Shown: piece by piece, positions 22,301 through 34,572 of the stretch
Layout: each line of letters starts with the position of its first letter
Position numbering within the stretch: the first letter of the stretch is position 1
From: an uncultured Candidatus Altimarinota bacterium
GTDB lineage: Bacteria > Patescibacteriota > Gracilibacteria > BD1-5 > UBA2023
DNA length: 39,639 bases
Assembly (NCBI GenBank): GCA_936941205.1
Contig: CAKZJF010000082.1
Coordinates: 66,536-106,174, forward strand
Reading direction: 5' to 3'
Notes under the pieces: generated by a model
The model's input: the letters and a program-made list of their open reading frames with translations, nothing else
Databases searched by the model: none
What the model was told of the DNA's origin: nothing
Made by a program: the position numbers and the translations under genes

Positions 22301-25223
22301 TGGTAATATTTCAAGTAGTACTGTATGATCCATCGGAATAGATACAACTCCACCAGGAGAAGCAAGTGTCACCTATCCTCAAAACAATATAGTTACCAGT
22401 AATACAAAACCGGTAATTCTTGGACTCTGAGAAACTGGAAGTTCTATATTTATAACAGTAAATGGGAATACCTATTCTGGAAAAGTCGATGGAAATGGGA
22501 AATGGTTTATCCCAATTTTACAAGCCCTTACCAATGGTGGAAATGCACTAAATATAAAACAAAGGGATGGAATGGGAAATACATCTACTGGTTTTACTCA
22601 TTGGATTCATATTGACCCAAGTATAAGTAATACTCCTCTTATTTTATATCCAGTAAAATGAACACTCATTAATATAAAACGACCAGTGATTCAATGAGCA
22701 GGAGGAACGTGAGATCCTACGAAACCAATTACTATCAATCTCGATAGTATTACCTATCCTGTCACAGAAACACTCAGTGGATGGATACTTACTCTTTGAG
22801 CTGATCTTACAGAATGAGTACACACGATGATATTGGAACAAAAAAATCTGAGTTGAATGTTACTTTCTCAGAGTATTTCAAGTTTTATTATTGATACCGT
22901 TGCACCTGGCAGTCCAACCCTTTCTTCGCCCATTACTCGAAATATTCCACTTTCAGGAATAACAAATTTTTCAATGACTGGAAGTTGTACTTTTAAGAAT
23001 ACGGTAGAAATCTCCTGATCAATATCTGGTAGTACCCTTTGTACAGCTACTGGATGGTCTTATACAACAAATGTAAGTAGTCTTTGAGATGGAAACATTA
23101 CTGTTACACTCAAACAAATAGATGCAGCAAAAAATATATCACCAGGACTCACGACAATATTTACAAAAGATACTATTATTCCTACTATATTTATTCAACC
23201 AACCAATATTCCAGAATGATCGCTTATTAGTCAAACATCATCACCTATTACTGTGCTGATCAATGTATCTGAATCTCTTTCAGGTCTCGAATTAAAAAAT
23301 ATCTCTGTCTCATCAGGAATGATTGCTCGAAATCTCCTACCTGTAGGTTGATACACTGGGAAATATACATTTGAACTTGTACCAGATCTTACAAACCGAT
23401 ATGTTGGTACTTTTCAAGTTTCGATTCCTGCAAATGCCATGAGTGATCTTGTGGGAAATGGGAATCAAGCAAGTAATATTTTTACGTATGTTATCGATAC
23501 ACTTCCTCCGAATGCTCCAGGAGTTACAAGAATCAAAGAAGAAGCTACAGGACAAATAAGCATATATGGCACTGGAGAATATCGAGCAAATGTACTTATA
23601 AAAAATTCTTCTGATACGATAATCTGTGATACGCCAGTTATCAGTGATAATACATGGAAATGTGTCACTCCGCTGATAGTAGGAAACCAAAACTGGAATG
23701 CCTATCAAAAAGATATATATGGAAATATATCTCCTGCAAGAAACATTAATTTTCATGCCGATATAAATAATCCCTATTTTATTCTGAGTCCAAGCATATC
23801 AACAAATCAAACTCTCACTGGAAAAGTATATATTTCAGTAAGCACAAATACTCCTACTCAAACAGGTATAGATATGAATTCAATGCAAGTAAGTAGTAAT
23901 GCAACCATTGATTCTATCATAAATAATTCATGAACCTATCTCATAGGATTGACCGTAAAACCAGAAGTGGCTGATATGGTAACTTTTCTTATGAAAACTG
24001 GAAGTATTACGGATGGTATGGATAGAAAAAATATCAGTGCTCAAGAACTTCGTTGGTATGGATACACAAAAAGTGTTGCCCCTCTATTCTCCTGATGAAC
24101 AAATGGAATAGCAAATCTTCAACTTCAACTCACTCATAAATCATCCACTGAAGAAACTTCCACTACTCTCGTGAATTTCCAGAATACGAGCAATGTACTT
24201 ATACCATTCGGATATATAATCATCCAATTAGATCCAAATGTACTCTTTCAATCGGCTACTATACAGAATGATACAACATCTAAAAGACTTTCTTGGGAAT
24301 CTATTATTCCTTCGGTTAGTGCAAATATTTCTGAGGCAGGAGGAAGTTATGATACTGTCAAACATCAATATAGAATTTCACTTGGACAGATATATCCATA
24401 TGCTACTGGTAGCGTGGAGATTGTAACAAAATTTAATACAGATATCATACAGAGTAGTAATTTACCTATTATAACAAGCTGAAATATTATAGGAAATACT
24501 CTCTCTTGAAGTCTCATAAGTGAATCTAATATAATGGACAATCAATCATCATCTACTTATATTTTTGATAATAATGATCTCTTAGATCTCTATTTTTCAT
24601 GAACCAGTACATATAGTGGAGAAACTGAACCAGCACTTCGCTCATGTTCACTGGAAGAAAAAGTGCCACTAACAAATATTATAGGGAAAGATATTAATAC
24701 AAGTTGGGCAAAGGATCATATTAACACACTTATACAATTTTGGATAGTAAAAAATCTCGAGAATTACCGCCCAAGTGCGTCAATAACTCGTGGCGAATTT
24801 GTTGCCATGATTGTTCGATCGCTCCGATGTTACTATAGTGTAGATGAATTGGAAAGTACAACAACCAATTCATTCTGAGATGTTAATAGTACTGACTGGT
24901 ATGCGAAATATATTGGAATGGCAGAGTTACAAGGCTGGTTACCAGAAAATCTCTGATATACTTTCCGACCAAATGAAATTATCAAACGTCGAGATGCAAT
25001 TACCTTTATTATGGCTGCATTGGGCGATACGGAATCTATGAGTGATGGATTTGAAGATATTAGTGATCTTTCCTATTATATTCAATGAGCAATTATAAGT
25101 GCACAACATTTTGGAATTATTGATGGATTCTCTGCATATGGAATGAAATATTTTCTTCCTGAAAATACACTTTCTCGTGCAGAAGCCGCAAAGATTATAG
25201 ATAAAGCTTTTCTAAAGAAATAA
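19386..25223 (+). CDS. Giant S-layer-anchored protein with long delta-60 region
   Basis: A 1945-aa protein starting MRTFQSFATILSGIIIGILG (signal peptide). Residues about 50-800 are delta-60-type repeats, for example QSDGKILVTSSSG, NTNGTVDGTFTSL, GDGKIVVGGAFSSL and QIARLTSTGIIDSTFG. Residues about 805-1290 are Ig-like modules (PTFYGTGCDIGDVI, PTISGSGEIGATVLL, KPVILGLGETGSSIFI). A less repetitive region follows, and SLH domains occupy about 1768-1945 (SWAKDHINTLIQFWIV, ITRGEFVAMIVRSL, DWYAKYIGMAELQGWL, RRDAITFIMAALG, LSRAEAAKIIDKAF). The layout matches the first protein with a longer repeat region, so they arose by duplication. It probably forms part of the cell envelope or mediates attachment. 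Confidence 0.93.
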
Positions 25224-25244
25224 GACATACAGAATTAATATATG

Positions 25245-25278
25245 AAAATACCTCATACAAGTACATATGAGGTATTTT
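25245..25278 (+). terminator. Rho-independent terminator after second SLH gene
   Basis: A perfect 12-base stem AAAATACCTCAT / ATGAGGTATTTT with a ten-base loop, starting 21 bases after the stop codon. An AT-rich stretch follows. Confidence 0.85.
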
Positions 25279-25390
25279 ATATTATACAATATAAAAATAA
25301 ATAAGACATATAAAATATAAGCGTACTCTCTAGGAAATTTGTTTGTCAGATGAAAAGATGCTACTCTATTATTGCTATAGTTTTTATACC

Positions 25391-28300
25391 ATGAATTCCC
25401 TGAATCATCTCATCCTTGCACATCTTACATGATGAATAACAAAGAAATATTCTTCATGAATACTGCTATTTATAGTATGTATGCAAATTTTTCTTCCTAG
25501 AAATCTTTTTGCAGAGGCATATTACCCTGCACATGGTTCTTTTGTTGCAAAACGATATAGCATTATACACGGGACATGAACACCGAAACAAAAAATGGAA
25601 ATTCTCGAGAAATGAATTGTACTCTGTTCAACCGTATCAGCTGCTAATGGTGAATGGAAGTGCCCTCTTCAAGCATTAACAGATTGACGACATGATTTTA
25701 TATTACGAGAAACCATTGTTCATACTGAAAGTCCTATGCAGGTGGTTGATATTAACAGTGGATCGATTGGTTCCAGTCCGAAATATTTCACCTATGCTGA
25801 TAACTCTGTATACTATTCAGCATACCGCCCATGAGTTGGAACTGAACTTTTTAAAAGTTCCGTATTTACCACTGGAGCAACTCTTGTTCAGGATATTGCA
25901 ACTGGAAGTCTTGGTTCATTTCCTTCAAACTTTGCAAGCGTAAATAATACGATATATTTTTCTGCAAATGATGGGATACTTGGACAAGAACTCAGAAAAG
26001 CAAATAGTTCTGGTTCTCAAATCGTTTTTGATCTCATTCCATGAAGTGGAGGATCAAATCCATCATTCTTAAAAAATATAAATAATACACTGCACTATAT
26101 GGCGGAGGATCCGTCATTTTCATGAATCAATATATGGGCGATTGATGGACTCTGACTTCCAAGTCTTACGCTTGATAATACATTTCATCCATTGGTATTC
26201 TTAGCAGATAATCCTTATTGAGAAGTATATTTCGTCGATACCGATGCAACTACTGGTCATGAATTATCCTGGCTCAATACACTCACAAGAGAAACATATA
26301 AGTTTGATATACACACTGGAAGTAGTGCATCATTCCCATTTTATGGAATTTTTGAACATAATAATCTCTATTTTCATGCTGATGATGGCATTCATGGATC
26401 AGAAGTATGGAAAGCAAATGCAAATTCTGGTACAAGTTCAATCGTAAAGGATATCATGATTGGTACCTGAGCCTCATCAGAACCAAGAAATTTTACTGCC
26501 GTAAATGGAATAGTATATTTTACCGCAAATGATGGTATTCATTGAGTGGAACTTTGGAAAATTGATGAAAATGAGAATATTACAATGGTGAATGATATCT
26601 TTCCAGGAAATGAATGATCCGTACCAAAAAGCCTCGTAAATGCAGATGGAACTTTATATTTTTCGGCGAATAATGGAATAAATGGTGAAGAGCTCTGGAA
26701 GATAAATGAGAGTGGAAATGTGGAAATGGTAAGTGATCTTGCTCCATGAATAGACAGTTCATCACCGACTGACCTTACAAATATTCATGGAACATTATAT
26801 TTTTCTGCTACCAATAGTTGAGCAATTCTTGGAAAACTCCATAGAACTGTTATCGATGCATGAGTGGAAGTAGTTGCAAATAATATTTCTCTTCAAAAAC
26901 GAGCTGCATACATTACCTATACCGATAATGGAATATTTTTTGCTGGTGACAATGGAAGTACTGGTATGGAACCATGGAAAATACCATTAAATGTCTACAC
27001 TCAAGAAATACCCTATACACTTATTGTAGGAGATATACCTTCTGGTTTGAAAATATCATCTCCAGTATGAAGTGGTACAATAATATCAAGACAATTCGAG
27101 CAAAATGGAATACCAATTCTTATTGAATCTACTCAAGCAATTTGAGCCGTTTCCCTTTCCTGAATCACTATCAAAAATGGTATTGTAGATAATCTCCAAA
27201 GAGTATGAAATAAATTTACGCTTACAGTATATCCGTCAGGTCATATCCAAAATGATGTTATATCTTTACAAATAGCTACTGGCGCACTCAAAGATGCCTA
27301 TTATGATAGTGTGCTAGAAGCTTCAAATATTCTAACTTGGAAAATTGATACAGAAGAGCCAAATTCTCTTCTTCTTACATCAAATATACCAAATGACTCC
27401 TATCTTACTTGAGCAAGTCTATCTTGAGTTCAAGTAAAATTCTATACATCAGAATATATTGATGGATTTTCATTTTCCGATATTGTTTTAACATGATGAG
27501 TAGCAAGAGATATTCTTTGGAATACAGGTTGATACTATTCTTTTACTGTTGTGCCAAATACGAGAACCCCTACTCTTTCTATACAAGTAGCTGCCTGAAG
27601 TGTACAGGATATTATTGGAAATTATAACATTCTTTGATCGAATATATTAACCTATAATATTTCAAATGATATTATAAATTCTGCTTATATTACGTCTATA
27701 CAAGATAATGGCAATATATATACAAATGGTACTGGATTTACTTTCTCATGAATTACCAACCCATCAAATACGGTTCGTCTTATTGCAAAAGAGATAAATG
27801 GAACAGGTGGGGAAAGTTCATTCTTCTGTAGTAATGAAATAGATTATTTTGATGCGAGTATATTTACTTGTAACATAACTGAAACAGCGCTCAAAAATTC
27901 CAGTTATTCCATCAATACAGAATCCTGTAATTCATATGGAAGTTGTATTCGAGGAAATTCTATTACTGTTCATATCAATAAGAATTCAGGAAATCTCTAT
28001 ACTTTCACCCGAATGCAACAGCATATCTCATCAAATTCAGAACATACTTTCACGATTGCTACTGAATATGGAGAAAATAGATGAATAGCCATAAGCAATG
28101 CAGAAATTCAAATCTCGATAGATCCAAATACAGAATTTATTGATGCTTATTTTCTGAATACAGCATGAGTGAGTAGAAAACTTTCTTGGGAATCACGGTT
28201 TATAAACCATGTTTTTGCAGATAGTATGAGTGCTTCTGGAAATTATGATATGTGAAGTCATTCATATACTGTACAATTATGAACAATCCAACCGTATGAA

Positions 28301-29455
28301 CGATGAACCATTCAGATTCATACAAAACTCTGATCAGGAATTACAAGTAAAGAACTCGCTATTCTTTACCGTTCTAATATCTCTGTCATTGGATCTCAAT
28401 GAAATATTGATCCAAATCCCAATGATAATACATCAGAAACTCGATATCTCCTTAATAATCAGGATCTTCTTGAAATCTATTTCTGAAAGATAGAAACTTT
28501 TATACAAAATGATATAAAACGATGTGATAACTCTGAAATTATTATACCAGATGATGAAATCATCACAAAAGATATCACAAATTACTGGGCAGGATCATTT
28601 GTAAAAAATCTTATTAATCATTGAGTTATTGCAAATAATTCATACTTTCTTCCTCAAAAAAATATAACTCGTGCAGAATATGTTACAATGGTCGTACGTT
28701 GACTCTCTTGTAAATATGCTGCAGATATTCTCGATAATATTTCATCATTTAATGATATTGAAGAAACGAGTGAATATAATCCATATATCGGCTTTGCGGA
28801 AAGTAAAGGATGGATACAAAACCGAACTGGATACTTCCGTCCAAATGACTCTATAAGTCGTTCAGAAGCGGTACAAATACTCATGAATGCAATGGAAAAT
28901 ACAAATACTTCAACGGGAAGTTTTGATGATATTGGGCAGGCAGGAATATTTCAACAAGCCGTAAAAAGCGCAAAATATTTTTGATTCATCAATGGACAAT
29001 ATATCAATTGACTTTCTTTCTTCTTTCCAAACAGAAATCTCCTCCGTTGAGAAGCTGCTAAGATGATTAGTAAAGCATATTTCCCAAGCTTTACTGGAAG
29101 TACTGAGGTATTATCAATTTCAGGAAATACCACAGAAAATTCCGGATCAGTAGCTACTGGAAGTATAACACCTTGAAATAGTTATACGGGAAGTATAACT
29201 ATCAGTACTCCTACAAATAATACTACCATACCTCTGAATTATGCTTACATCGATGGATATGCAACGAAGAATTCTCTCGTGCGTATATTTGTAAATTGAG
29301 CTTTTCGGGTTACCTGAACTGCATGAGAAGATGGAACATTCCATATGTTTCTCAATAGTCTCGAAGCAACTAATACCATCTATGCAACTATTATTGACCC
29401 CAATGGTGCAGAACTTACAAGGAGTAATAGTATTCTTTTAAAGGTAATACAATAA
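25391..29455 (+). CDS. Giant SLH protein with ELWxxDGT-like repeats
   Basis: A 1354-aa protein. From the ATG at 25391 the start is MNSLNHLILAHLTGGITKKY and then the hydrophobic SSGILLFIVCMQIFL, ending at FAEAYY, a plausible signal peptide with an unusually long n-region. Residues about 117-535 carry beta repeats of the ELWxxDGT type: VYYSAYRPGVGTELFKSS, IYFSANDGILGQELRKAN, VYFTANDGIHGVELWKID, LYFSANNGINGEELWKIN. Ig-like segments follow. SLH domains lie at about 1057-1230 (YWAGSFVKNLINHGVI, ITRAEYVTMVVRGL, ISRSEAVQILMNAM, LLRGEAAKMISKAY). Unlike the other two, it has about 120 more residues after SLH, including another Ig-like module (AYIDGYATKNSLVRIFVNG). Confidence 0.9.
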
Positions 29456-29468
29456 AAAATTAGATAAT

Positions 29469-29502
29469 AAAAAATCTCCTGAGATACACCAGGAGATTTT
29501 TT
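29469..29502. terminator. Bidirectional terminator between convergent genes
   Basis: A perfect 13-base stem AAAAAATCTCCTG / CAGGAGATTTTTT with an eight-base loop. It has T runs on both strands, so it can end both the third SLH gene and the convergent two-TM gene, whose stop codon is at 29504-29506. Confidence 0.9.
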
Positions 29503-29503
29503 A

Positions 29504-30190
29504 TTAGAAGATTTCAACTTTTCCTCATTTTTTTGTCAGTTTTTCAAGAATATCGAGAATTTGTTTTCTCTGATCTGATGAAAGTGATGTTCGGTAATAT
29601 TTCATAACAAAGGCATAAAAAGAATCAAGTTCATTTGGTGTGAATGTTTTCTTTTTATAATGTTGCGTTATATATACAACAAGTCGATTTAATGCAGCAC
29701 GTTTCAGTTCTACCGTTTCTTCATTTGGAATATCAAAACGGAGACCTACCATTTTAGAGACATCAGTTGATTTAATAAGTGCAATAGTACTCTCATCAAA
29801 ATTATTCACTACTTTCTTTGTTACTGGGGTCTTTGTAACAATTGGAGTTGATGTTTTCACTGCTTTTTTTACTGGAGTTGGTTTTTTTCTTACAACCGAT
29901 GAACGAGAATGAGTCACTGTTAATGCTGGCTCACTTTGAGGTATTATTTCCACTTCCTCTAAAAGATTATTCTCATTCTGTAATCGAAAAAATATAACTT
30001 TAATAAAAAAAGTGAATATAAGTCCTGACACCAAGAAGAGTACCCCTGCAAATAACTCTGGATTTTGAAAGCGTTGTAGAAATGAGACTGGAATAATCTT
30101 CCATGCAATCGTTCCCATAAAAATCCACGCAAGACTAAACCCATAAATAAGAGCTACTGCAAATGATAATCGATGAAGAATGGAATTCAT
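29504..30190 (-). CDS. Two-TM protein with Lys/Pro/Thr linker, unknown
   Basis: A 228-aa protein starting MNSILHRLSFAVALIYGF. Two transmembrane helices lie at about 8-32 and 46-68. A basic linker follows (VVRKKPTPVKKAVKTSTPIV), then a soluble C-terminal domain from about 130 (STIALIKSTDVSKMVGLRF, LNRLVVYITQHYKKKTF). Only the sixth codon before the stop is a UGA: the end reads LTKKGKVEIF. No family is recognised. It may be an envelope-associated protein with a cytoplasmic domain. Confidence 0.75.
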
Positions 30191-30354
30191 AATATATGAA
30201 TAAAAGGAATAAACATACCCCTATAGGCATATGCTAAAATCGTATAATTGTACGATGGATGATTGCATTATATTTAAAAGAAAGAAAAATCAAACTTTGA
30301 AAAAAAAGCATATTCCCTATCATCAATCTTACTGAATAACTATTTTTACCTCCT

Positions 30355-31239
30355 ATGGAACATCTTGCTTTAAAATGAATTCGTGCCACCATGATTTCAA
30401 TTGGTTCTAATCTCTTCCTTGCTATTATTAAAGGACTTGCTGGGATTTTTGGAAACTCATTTGCCATGATTTCAGATGCAATTGAAAGCCTTACCGATGT
30501 TATATCATCTATTATAGTATGGATAGGACTTCATATATCTATGCGAAATCCCGATGAGAAACATCCCTACTGATATGGAAAAGCTGAACCAATTGCTGCA
30601 ATTCTAGTTGCATTCTCTCTTATATGAGCAGGGATTATGATTGTACAAGGATCACTCTATTATATATATACGGAACCAAACCATCCAACTCCAGCCTATT
30701 GGACACTTATTGTACTCTGAATAGTTCTGGTCATAAAATTTACTCTCTTTAAAAAAATTGGAGAAGTGGGAGATGAAATCGAAAGTACTGCCGTCAAATG
30801 AGATGCATGGCATCATATGAGTGATGCACTTACATCACTCTGTGCTGGAATTGGAATGCTGATATGAATACTCTGATGACCTGCAACTGCTGATGATTGG
30901 TGAGCACTTTTTGCAAGTACAATTATATTTTATAATGCTTGGAATATATTTCGCCCTGCATTTTTAGAAATCATGGATCGAGCACCTCATGGGGACCTTG
31001 TTCAAGAAATTACAAATATTGCAGAAAATGTTATATGAGTAAAAAATATACATCACTGTATTGTGAAAAAAGTTGGTTTTGATTATTTTGTAGAAATTCA
31101 TGTTGTGGTAGATTGAAATATACGTGTCAGTGAATGACATGCTATATGACATAGAGTCCATGATTCTATTCAGCAAAAAAAACCCATGATTCGGAATGTG
31201 ACTACACATGTTGAACCATGGTATGAAATTGTCCAATAA
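30355..31239 (+). CDS. Cation diffusion facilitator (CDF) metal transporter
   Basis: A 294-aa protein starting MEHLALKGIRATMISIGSN, the usual start of this family. The metal-site segments are SDAIESLTD (Glu44 and Asp48 at the site where FieF/YiiP has two Asp) and HHMSDALTS (His153 or His154 and Asp157). Between them HPYGYGKAEP at 70-79 matches the family signature, its first Gly being UGA. About six transmembrane helices are followed by a cytoplasmic C-terminal domain (GVKNIHHCIVKKVGFDYFVEIHVVVDG). It exports divalent cations (Zn, Fe or Mn) in exchange for protons; the specificity is not readable. Confidence 0.93.
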
Positions 31240-31245
31240 TAAAAA

Positions 31246-32433
31246 CTAAATCTGATAATCTCCTGTTGTTAGAGCATCAAATTCATTCTTTTGAATAAGA
31301 TACGAAGCGAGTTTTTGAAATTCCTCATCAGGAAGTCCATTAATTTCTGAAATAATACGATCAAGTTTTCCATCAGATTTCTTATATTGATACATATCCA
31401 TATCAGCAAGGTGTCTTGCTTTATGAAGTGGTACCGAATGATTATTAAGGTAGTATCAAACAGATGCTTCGATACGAAGAGGCTCCAAAGAAGATATTCG
31501 ATCACTCCCATTTTGCATTATCATTTCTCAGGATATGCTATCAATTGATTCAATAGCATATACTATACGCTGAGCTATTTCTTGAATATTTGAATGTGAC
31601 ATTTCATTGGAATTTTTCACTAACACGCAAAATTCATCACCTGAAATACGTACGGCTATATCTTCATGACGAAGACTTGATTTAAGAACATCTGCTACTT
31701 TATTGAGTACATCATCTCAAACTTTATGTCCATATGTATCATTAATTGTTTTAAAACGACTCAAATCGAGCATAATAACAGAATACTCCATATTCATGCG
31801 GAGTTCTTCTAGTATTTTCCCATTATTAATACCAGTAAGTTCATCCATATATGCATCTTTTATCGACTGAAGTACATGCTTCATCATAAGTTTTACAACA
31901 CGGGCGAAAAAAAATCGTTTTAAATGTTGTGAATTTATGGATGCTCACTCTGAATACTCAGTTTTAAATGTAAGCAATGCCCTATCTCAAAAGGCAGTAT
32001 CCATCCCAATGACTCAAATTTTATCCGTCTCTCAATCATTTTTATTTGGTTGATAAAATTTATCGCCCTTCCCATGTAATGCCATCTTCTCGAGTGCCAA
32101 CTCTTTTTTCTCTTCTATATCAGACACCGTTAAATACCCTCTATCTTCATAATCTACTAAAACACCTCGCTCTTTATCATATCTAAATGCTGACATTTGT
32201 ATGCCTTCAAATTCTCTTTCGAAAAAACTTTTTATATGAAGAAAAAAATCTCGTGGTTCATAGTATTTTCTCGCTAATATTTCCTCAAAGAATTTCAGGT
32301 TCACGGAAATAAGACGAACCATATCTCGAAGTACCTTTACTATTTCTTTGGTTTTCCTTTCTTCTGGCATTTCAATGCTATCAATTAGCTCTTGTAAGTC
32401 ACTTACGATGGCTAAAGTATCTTTTGAAGTCAT
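31246..32433 (-). CDS. GGDEF-domain protein (putative diguanylate cyclase)
   Basis: A 395-aa protein starting MTSKDTLAIVSDLQEL. The first 190 residues are mostly helical with GKGDKFYQPNKNDGE in the middle and may be a sensor or coiled-coil region. The GGDEF domain begins at about 195 (IKDAYMDELTGINN) and includes MLDLSRFKTINDTYGHKVGD and the active-site motif RISGDEFCVLV near residue 264. The SGDEF variant of the A-site is compatible with cyclase activity in known members. It would make cyclic di-GMP from two GTP. There is no EAL partner in the window. Seven bases separate it from the convergent CDF gene. Confidence 0.85.
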
Positions 32434-32457
32434 TATTTAAAAATAATTATCAAAGAT

Positions 32458-32486
32458 ATTTTACCATAATAATATAAATAAGTCAA
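32458..32486 (-). promoter_or_regulatory. Promoter for GGDEF gene
   Basis: On the minus strand TTGACT (32486-32481) and TAAAAT (32463-32458) have a 17-base spacer. The -35 box directly abuts the uvrB stop codon. Confidence 0.65.
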
Positions 32487-34451
32487 TTAACGTAACTTCT
32501 TGAGCGCAAATAACTCATCTCGAATTTCAGCAGCACGTTCAAAGTCAAGATTTGCACTTGCAACATCCATCTCAAGTTCAAGACGTTTGAGTCGTATAGC
32601 TATTTTTTCATGATTCGTTTCATAATCAAAAGAATCTTTCTTCTTTCAGAGTCAACCGGCAATATCTTTTACTTTTGAAATAATAGTTGTCGGTGTAATT
32701 CCATGAAGTGTATTGTAATCTATCTGAATTGTCCTACGACGATTCGTTTCATCGATTGCATCCCGCATTGCAGTTGAGATCTTTTTATCATGAGAATACA
32801 TGATAACTTTCCCATTTGAATTTCTTGCAGCACGACCAATAATCTGAAGTAATGAAGTTTTGGAACGAAGAAATCCAACCTTCTCTGCATCCAATATTCA
32901 AATAAATGAAGTCTCAGGGAGATCGAGTCATTCTCGTAACAGATTTACTCAAACGATAACATCAATATTTCAAAGTCTATATTCTCGTAATATTTCCAAT
33001 CGTTCAATCGTTTCAATCTCTGAATGAAGATAGCGCACTTTGACTCCATTTTCAGCCAAATAGAGAGCAAGATCTTCTGATGATTTTTTAGTAATAGTTG
33101 TTATAAGTGCTCGTTCATTCTGAGAACAAACCCGTGTAATCTCGCGCATGAGAGAATCTACCATAAATTCCATTTCTTCGATTTCAATGGTCGGATCTAA
33201 GAGTCCAGTCGGTCGTATCACTTGTTGTGCAATCACTGCTGAATGTTCCAATTCATAAGCTGATGGAGTGGCTGAAACATACACCGCTTGTCCAATTTTC
33301 TTTTCAAACTCATGAAATTGGAGTGGTCGATTTTCAAGGGCTGATGGAAGTCGAAAGCCATATTCAACAAGATTCGTTTTTCGAGCTCGATCTCAGGCAT
33401 ACATACCACCAACTTGTGGAATAGTAATATGTGACTCATCAATAAAAGTAAGAAAGTTCTCAGGGAAAAAATCAATAAGGGTAGATGGAGGATCTCATAA
33501 AACACGACTCGAAAGATACATCGAATAATTCTCAATACCGTTTACATATCATACCTCTTGGAGCATTTCCATATCATATTCAACTCGAAGCTTTATACGT
33601 TCTGCCTCGAGAGGTTTCCCCATTTCCTGAAATGCAGCAATTCGATTATCGAGTTCTTGACGGATTTTTGGAATTACTTCATCAACAATAGATCGTGAAG
33701 TTACAAAGTGTTTGGCTGGAAATATTACTGCCTCTTCAAGTTCTTCAATAATTTCATAAGTAAGAGGAATTCTTCGTGTTATTTTTTCAAGCTCATCCCC
33801 AAAAAATTCACAAGTAATAACCTCCTCGGAAGATGAGGGCCATATTTCAAATGTATCTCACAAAACACGAAACATACCAGGCTTAAAATCAGCGGTAGAA
33901 CGCTTAAATTGATGGGAAACAAGGAGAGCTATAAGTTCCTCAAGCACATAGGTATCGCCTTTTGCTATTCTAATAACCTGCTTTTCATACTCATCAACCT
34001 CTCCGATACCGTAGATACAAGAAACAGAAGCGACAATAATTACATCTTTTCGTGTTAAAAGTGACTCAGTTGCAGCATGGCGGAGTCGATCAATTTCTTC
34101 ATTAATAGTTGCCTCTTTTTCAATATACGATCCTGTTTTTACTACGTATGCTTCTGGCTGATAATAATCATAATATGATACAAAATAATGGACTGCATTT
34201 TCGGGAAAAAATTCCTTAAATTCCTGAGCCAGTTGGGCTGCAAGCGTTTTATTATGAGCAATAATTAAGGCAGGACGTTGAAGCTCTGAAATAATATTTG
34301 CCATAGTAAAAGTCTTTCCTGATCCGGTTACCCCCAGAAGAGCTTGAGACATATTTCAAGACCGTATAGAAGCTACAAGTTGTTTTATGGCTTCTGGCTG
34401 ATCACCAGTTGGACTATATTCAGAATGCAGTTGAAATGAGGTGGATTTCAT
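32487..34451 (-). CDS. uvrB: Excinuclease ABC subunit B
   Basis: A 654-aa protein starting [21 protein letters not shown]. Walker A is GVTGSGKT at 40-47. The damage-verifying beta-hairpin segment [12 protein letters not shown] and the motifs YVSATP and IGRAARN are all present, and the C-terminal UVR motif ([15 protein letters not shown]) contacts UvrC. It loads onto DNA from the UvrA complex and marks lesions for incision. UGA codons occur at several Gly positions, for example in IRSGNMSQ. The length is normal for the family. It is divergent from the Na+/Ca2+ exchanger gene. Confidence 0.97.
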
Positions 34452-34470
34452 AAGAAAAAAGATTCGGTGA

Positions 34471-34498
34471 AGTATACAAGAAAAAAATAGAATCACAA
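34471..34498 (-). promoter_or_regulatory. Promoter for uvrB
   Basis: On the minus strand TTGTGA (34498-34493) and TATACT (34476-34471) are separated by 16 bases, about 20 bases upstream of the ATG. No LexA-type box is evident. Confidence 0.6.
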
Positions 34499-34514
34499 TC
34501 TAGAATACATGAAA

Positions 34515-34543
34515 TTGCAAATAATTCTATGATATGATATAGT
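34515..34543 (+). promoter_or_regulatory. Promoter for CaCA exchanger gene
   Basis: TTGCAA (34515-34520) and TATAGT (34538-34543) with a 17-base spacer, 29 bases upstream of the ATG at 34573. Confidence 0.65.
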
Positions 34544-34572
34544 ACCATTATATTCTTCTTGCATTTTTTCTT

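Noticed and set aside
25350-25439. Start of the third SLH gene at the ATG at 25350 (MKRCYSIIAIVF)
   Set aside because: That frame ends at TAA after 29 codons. It looks like a signal peptide start, so a sequencing frameshift between it and 25391 was considered, but the 25391 frame has its own hydrophobic segment.
14564-29455. Many broken genes or pseudogenes caused by TGA stops
   Set aside because: Frames stay in register over thousands of bases when TGA is read as Gly, domain order is complete, and only TAA/TAG end the genes.
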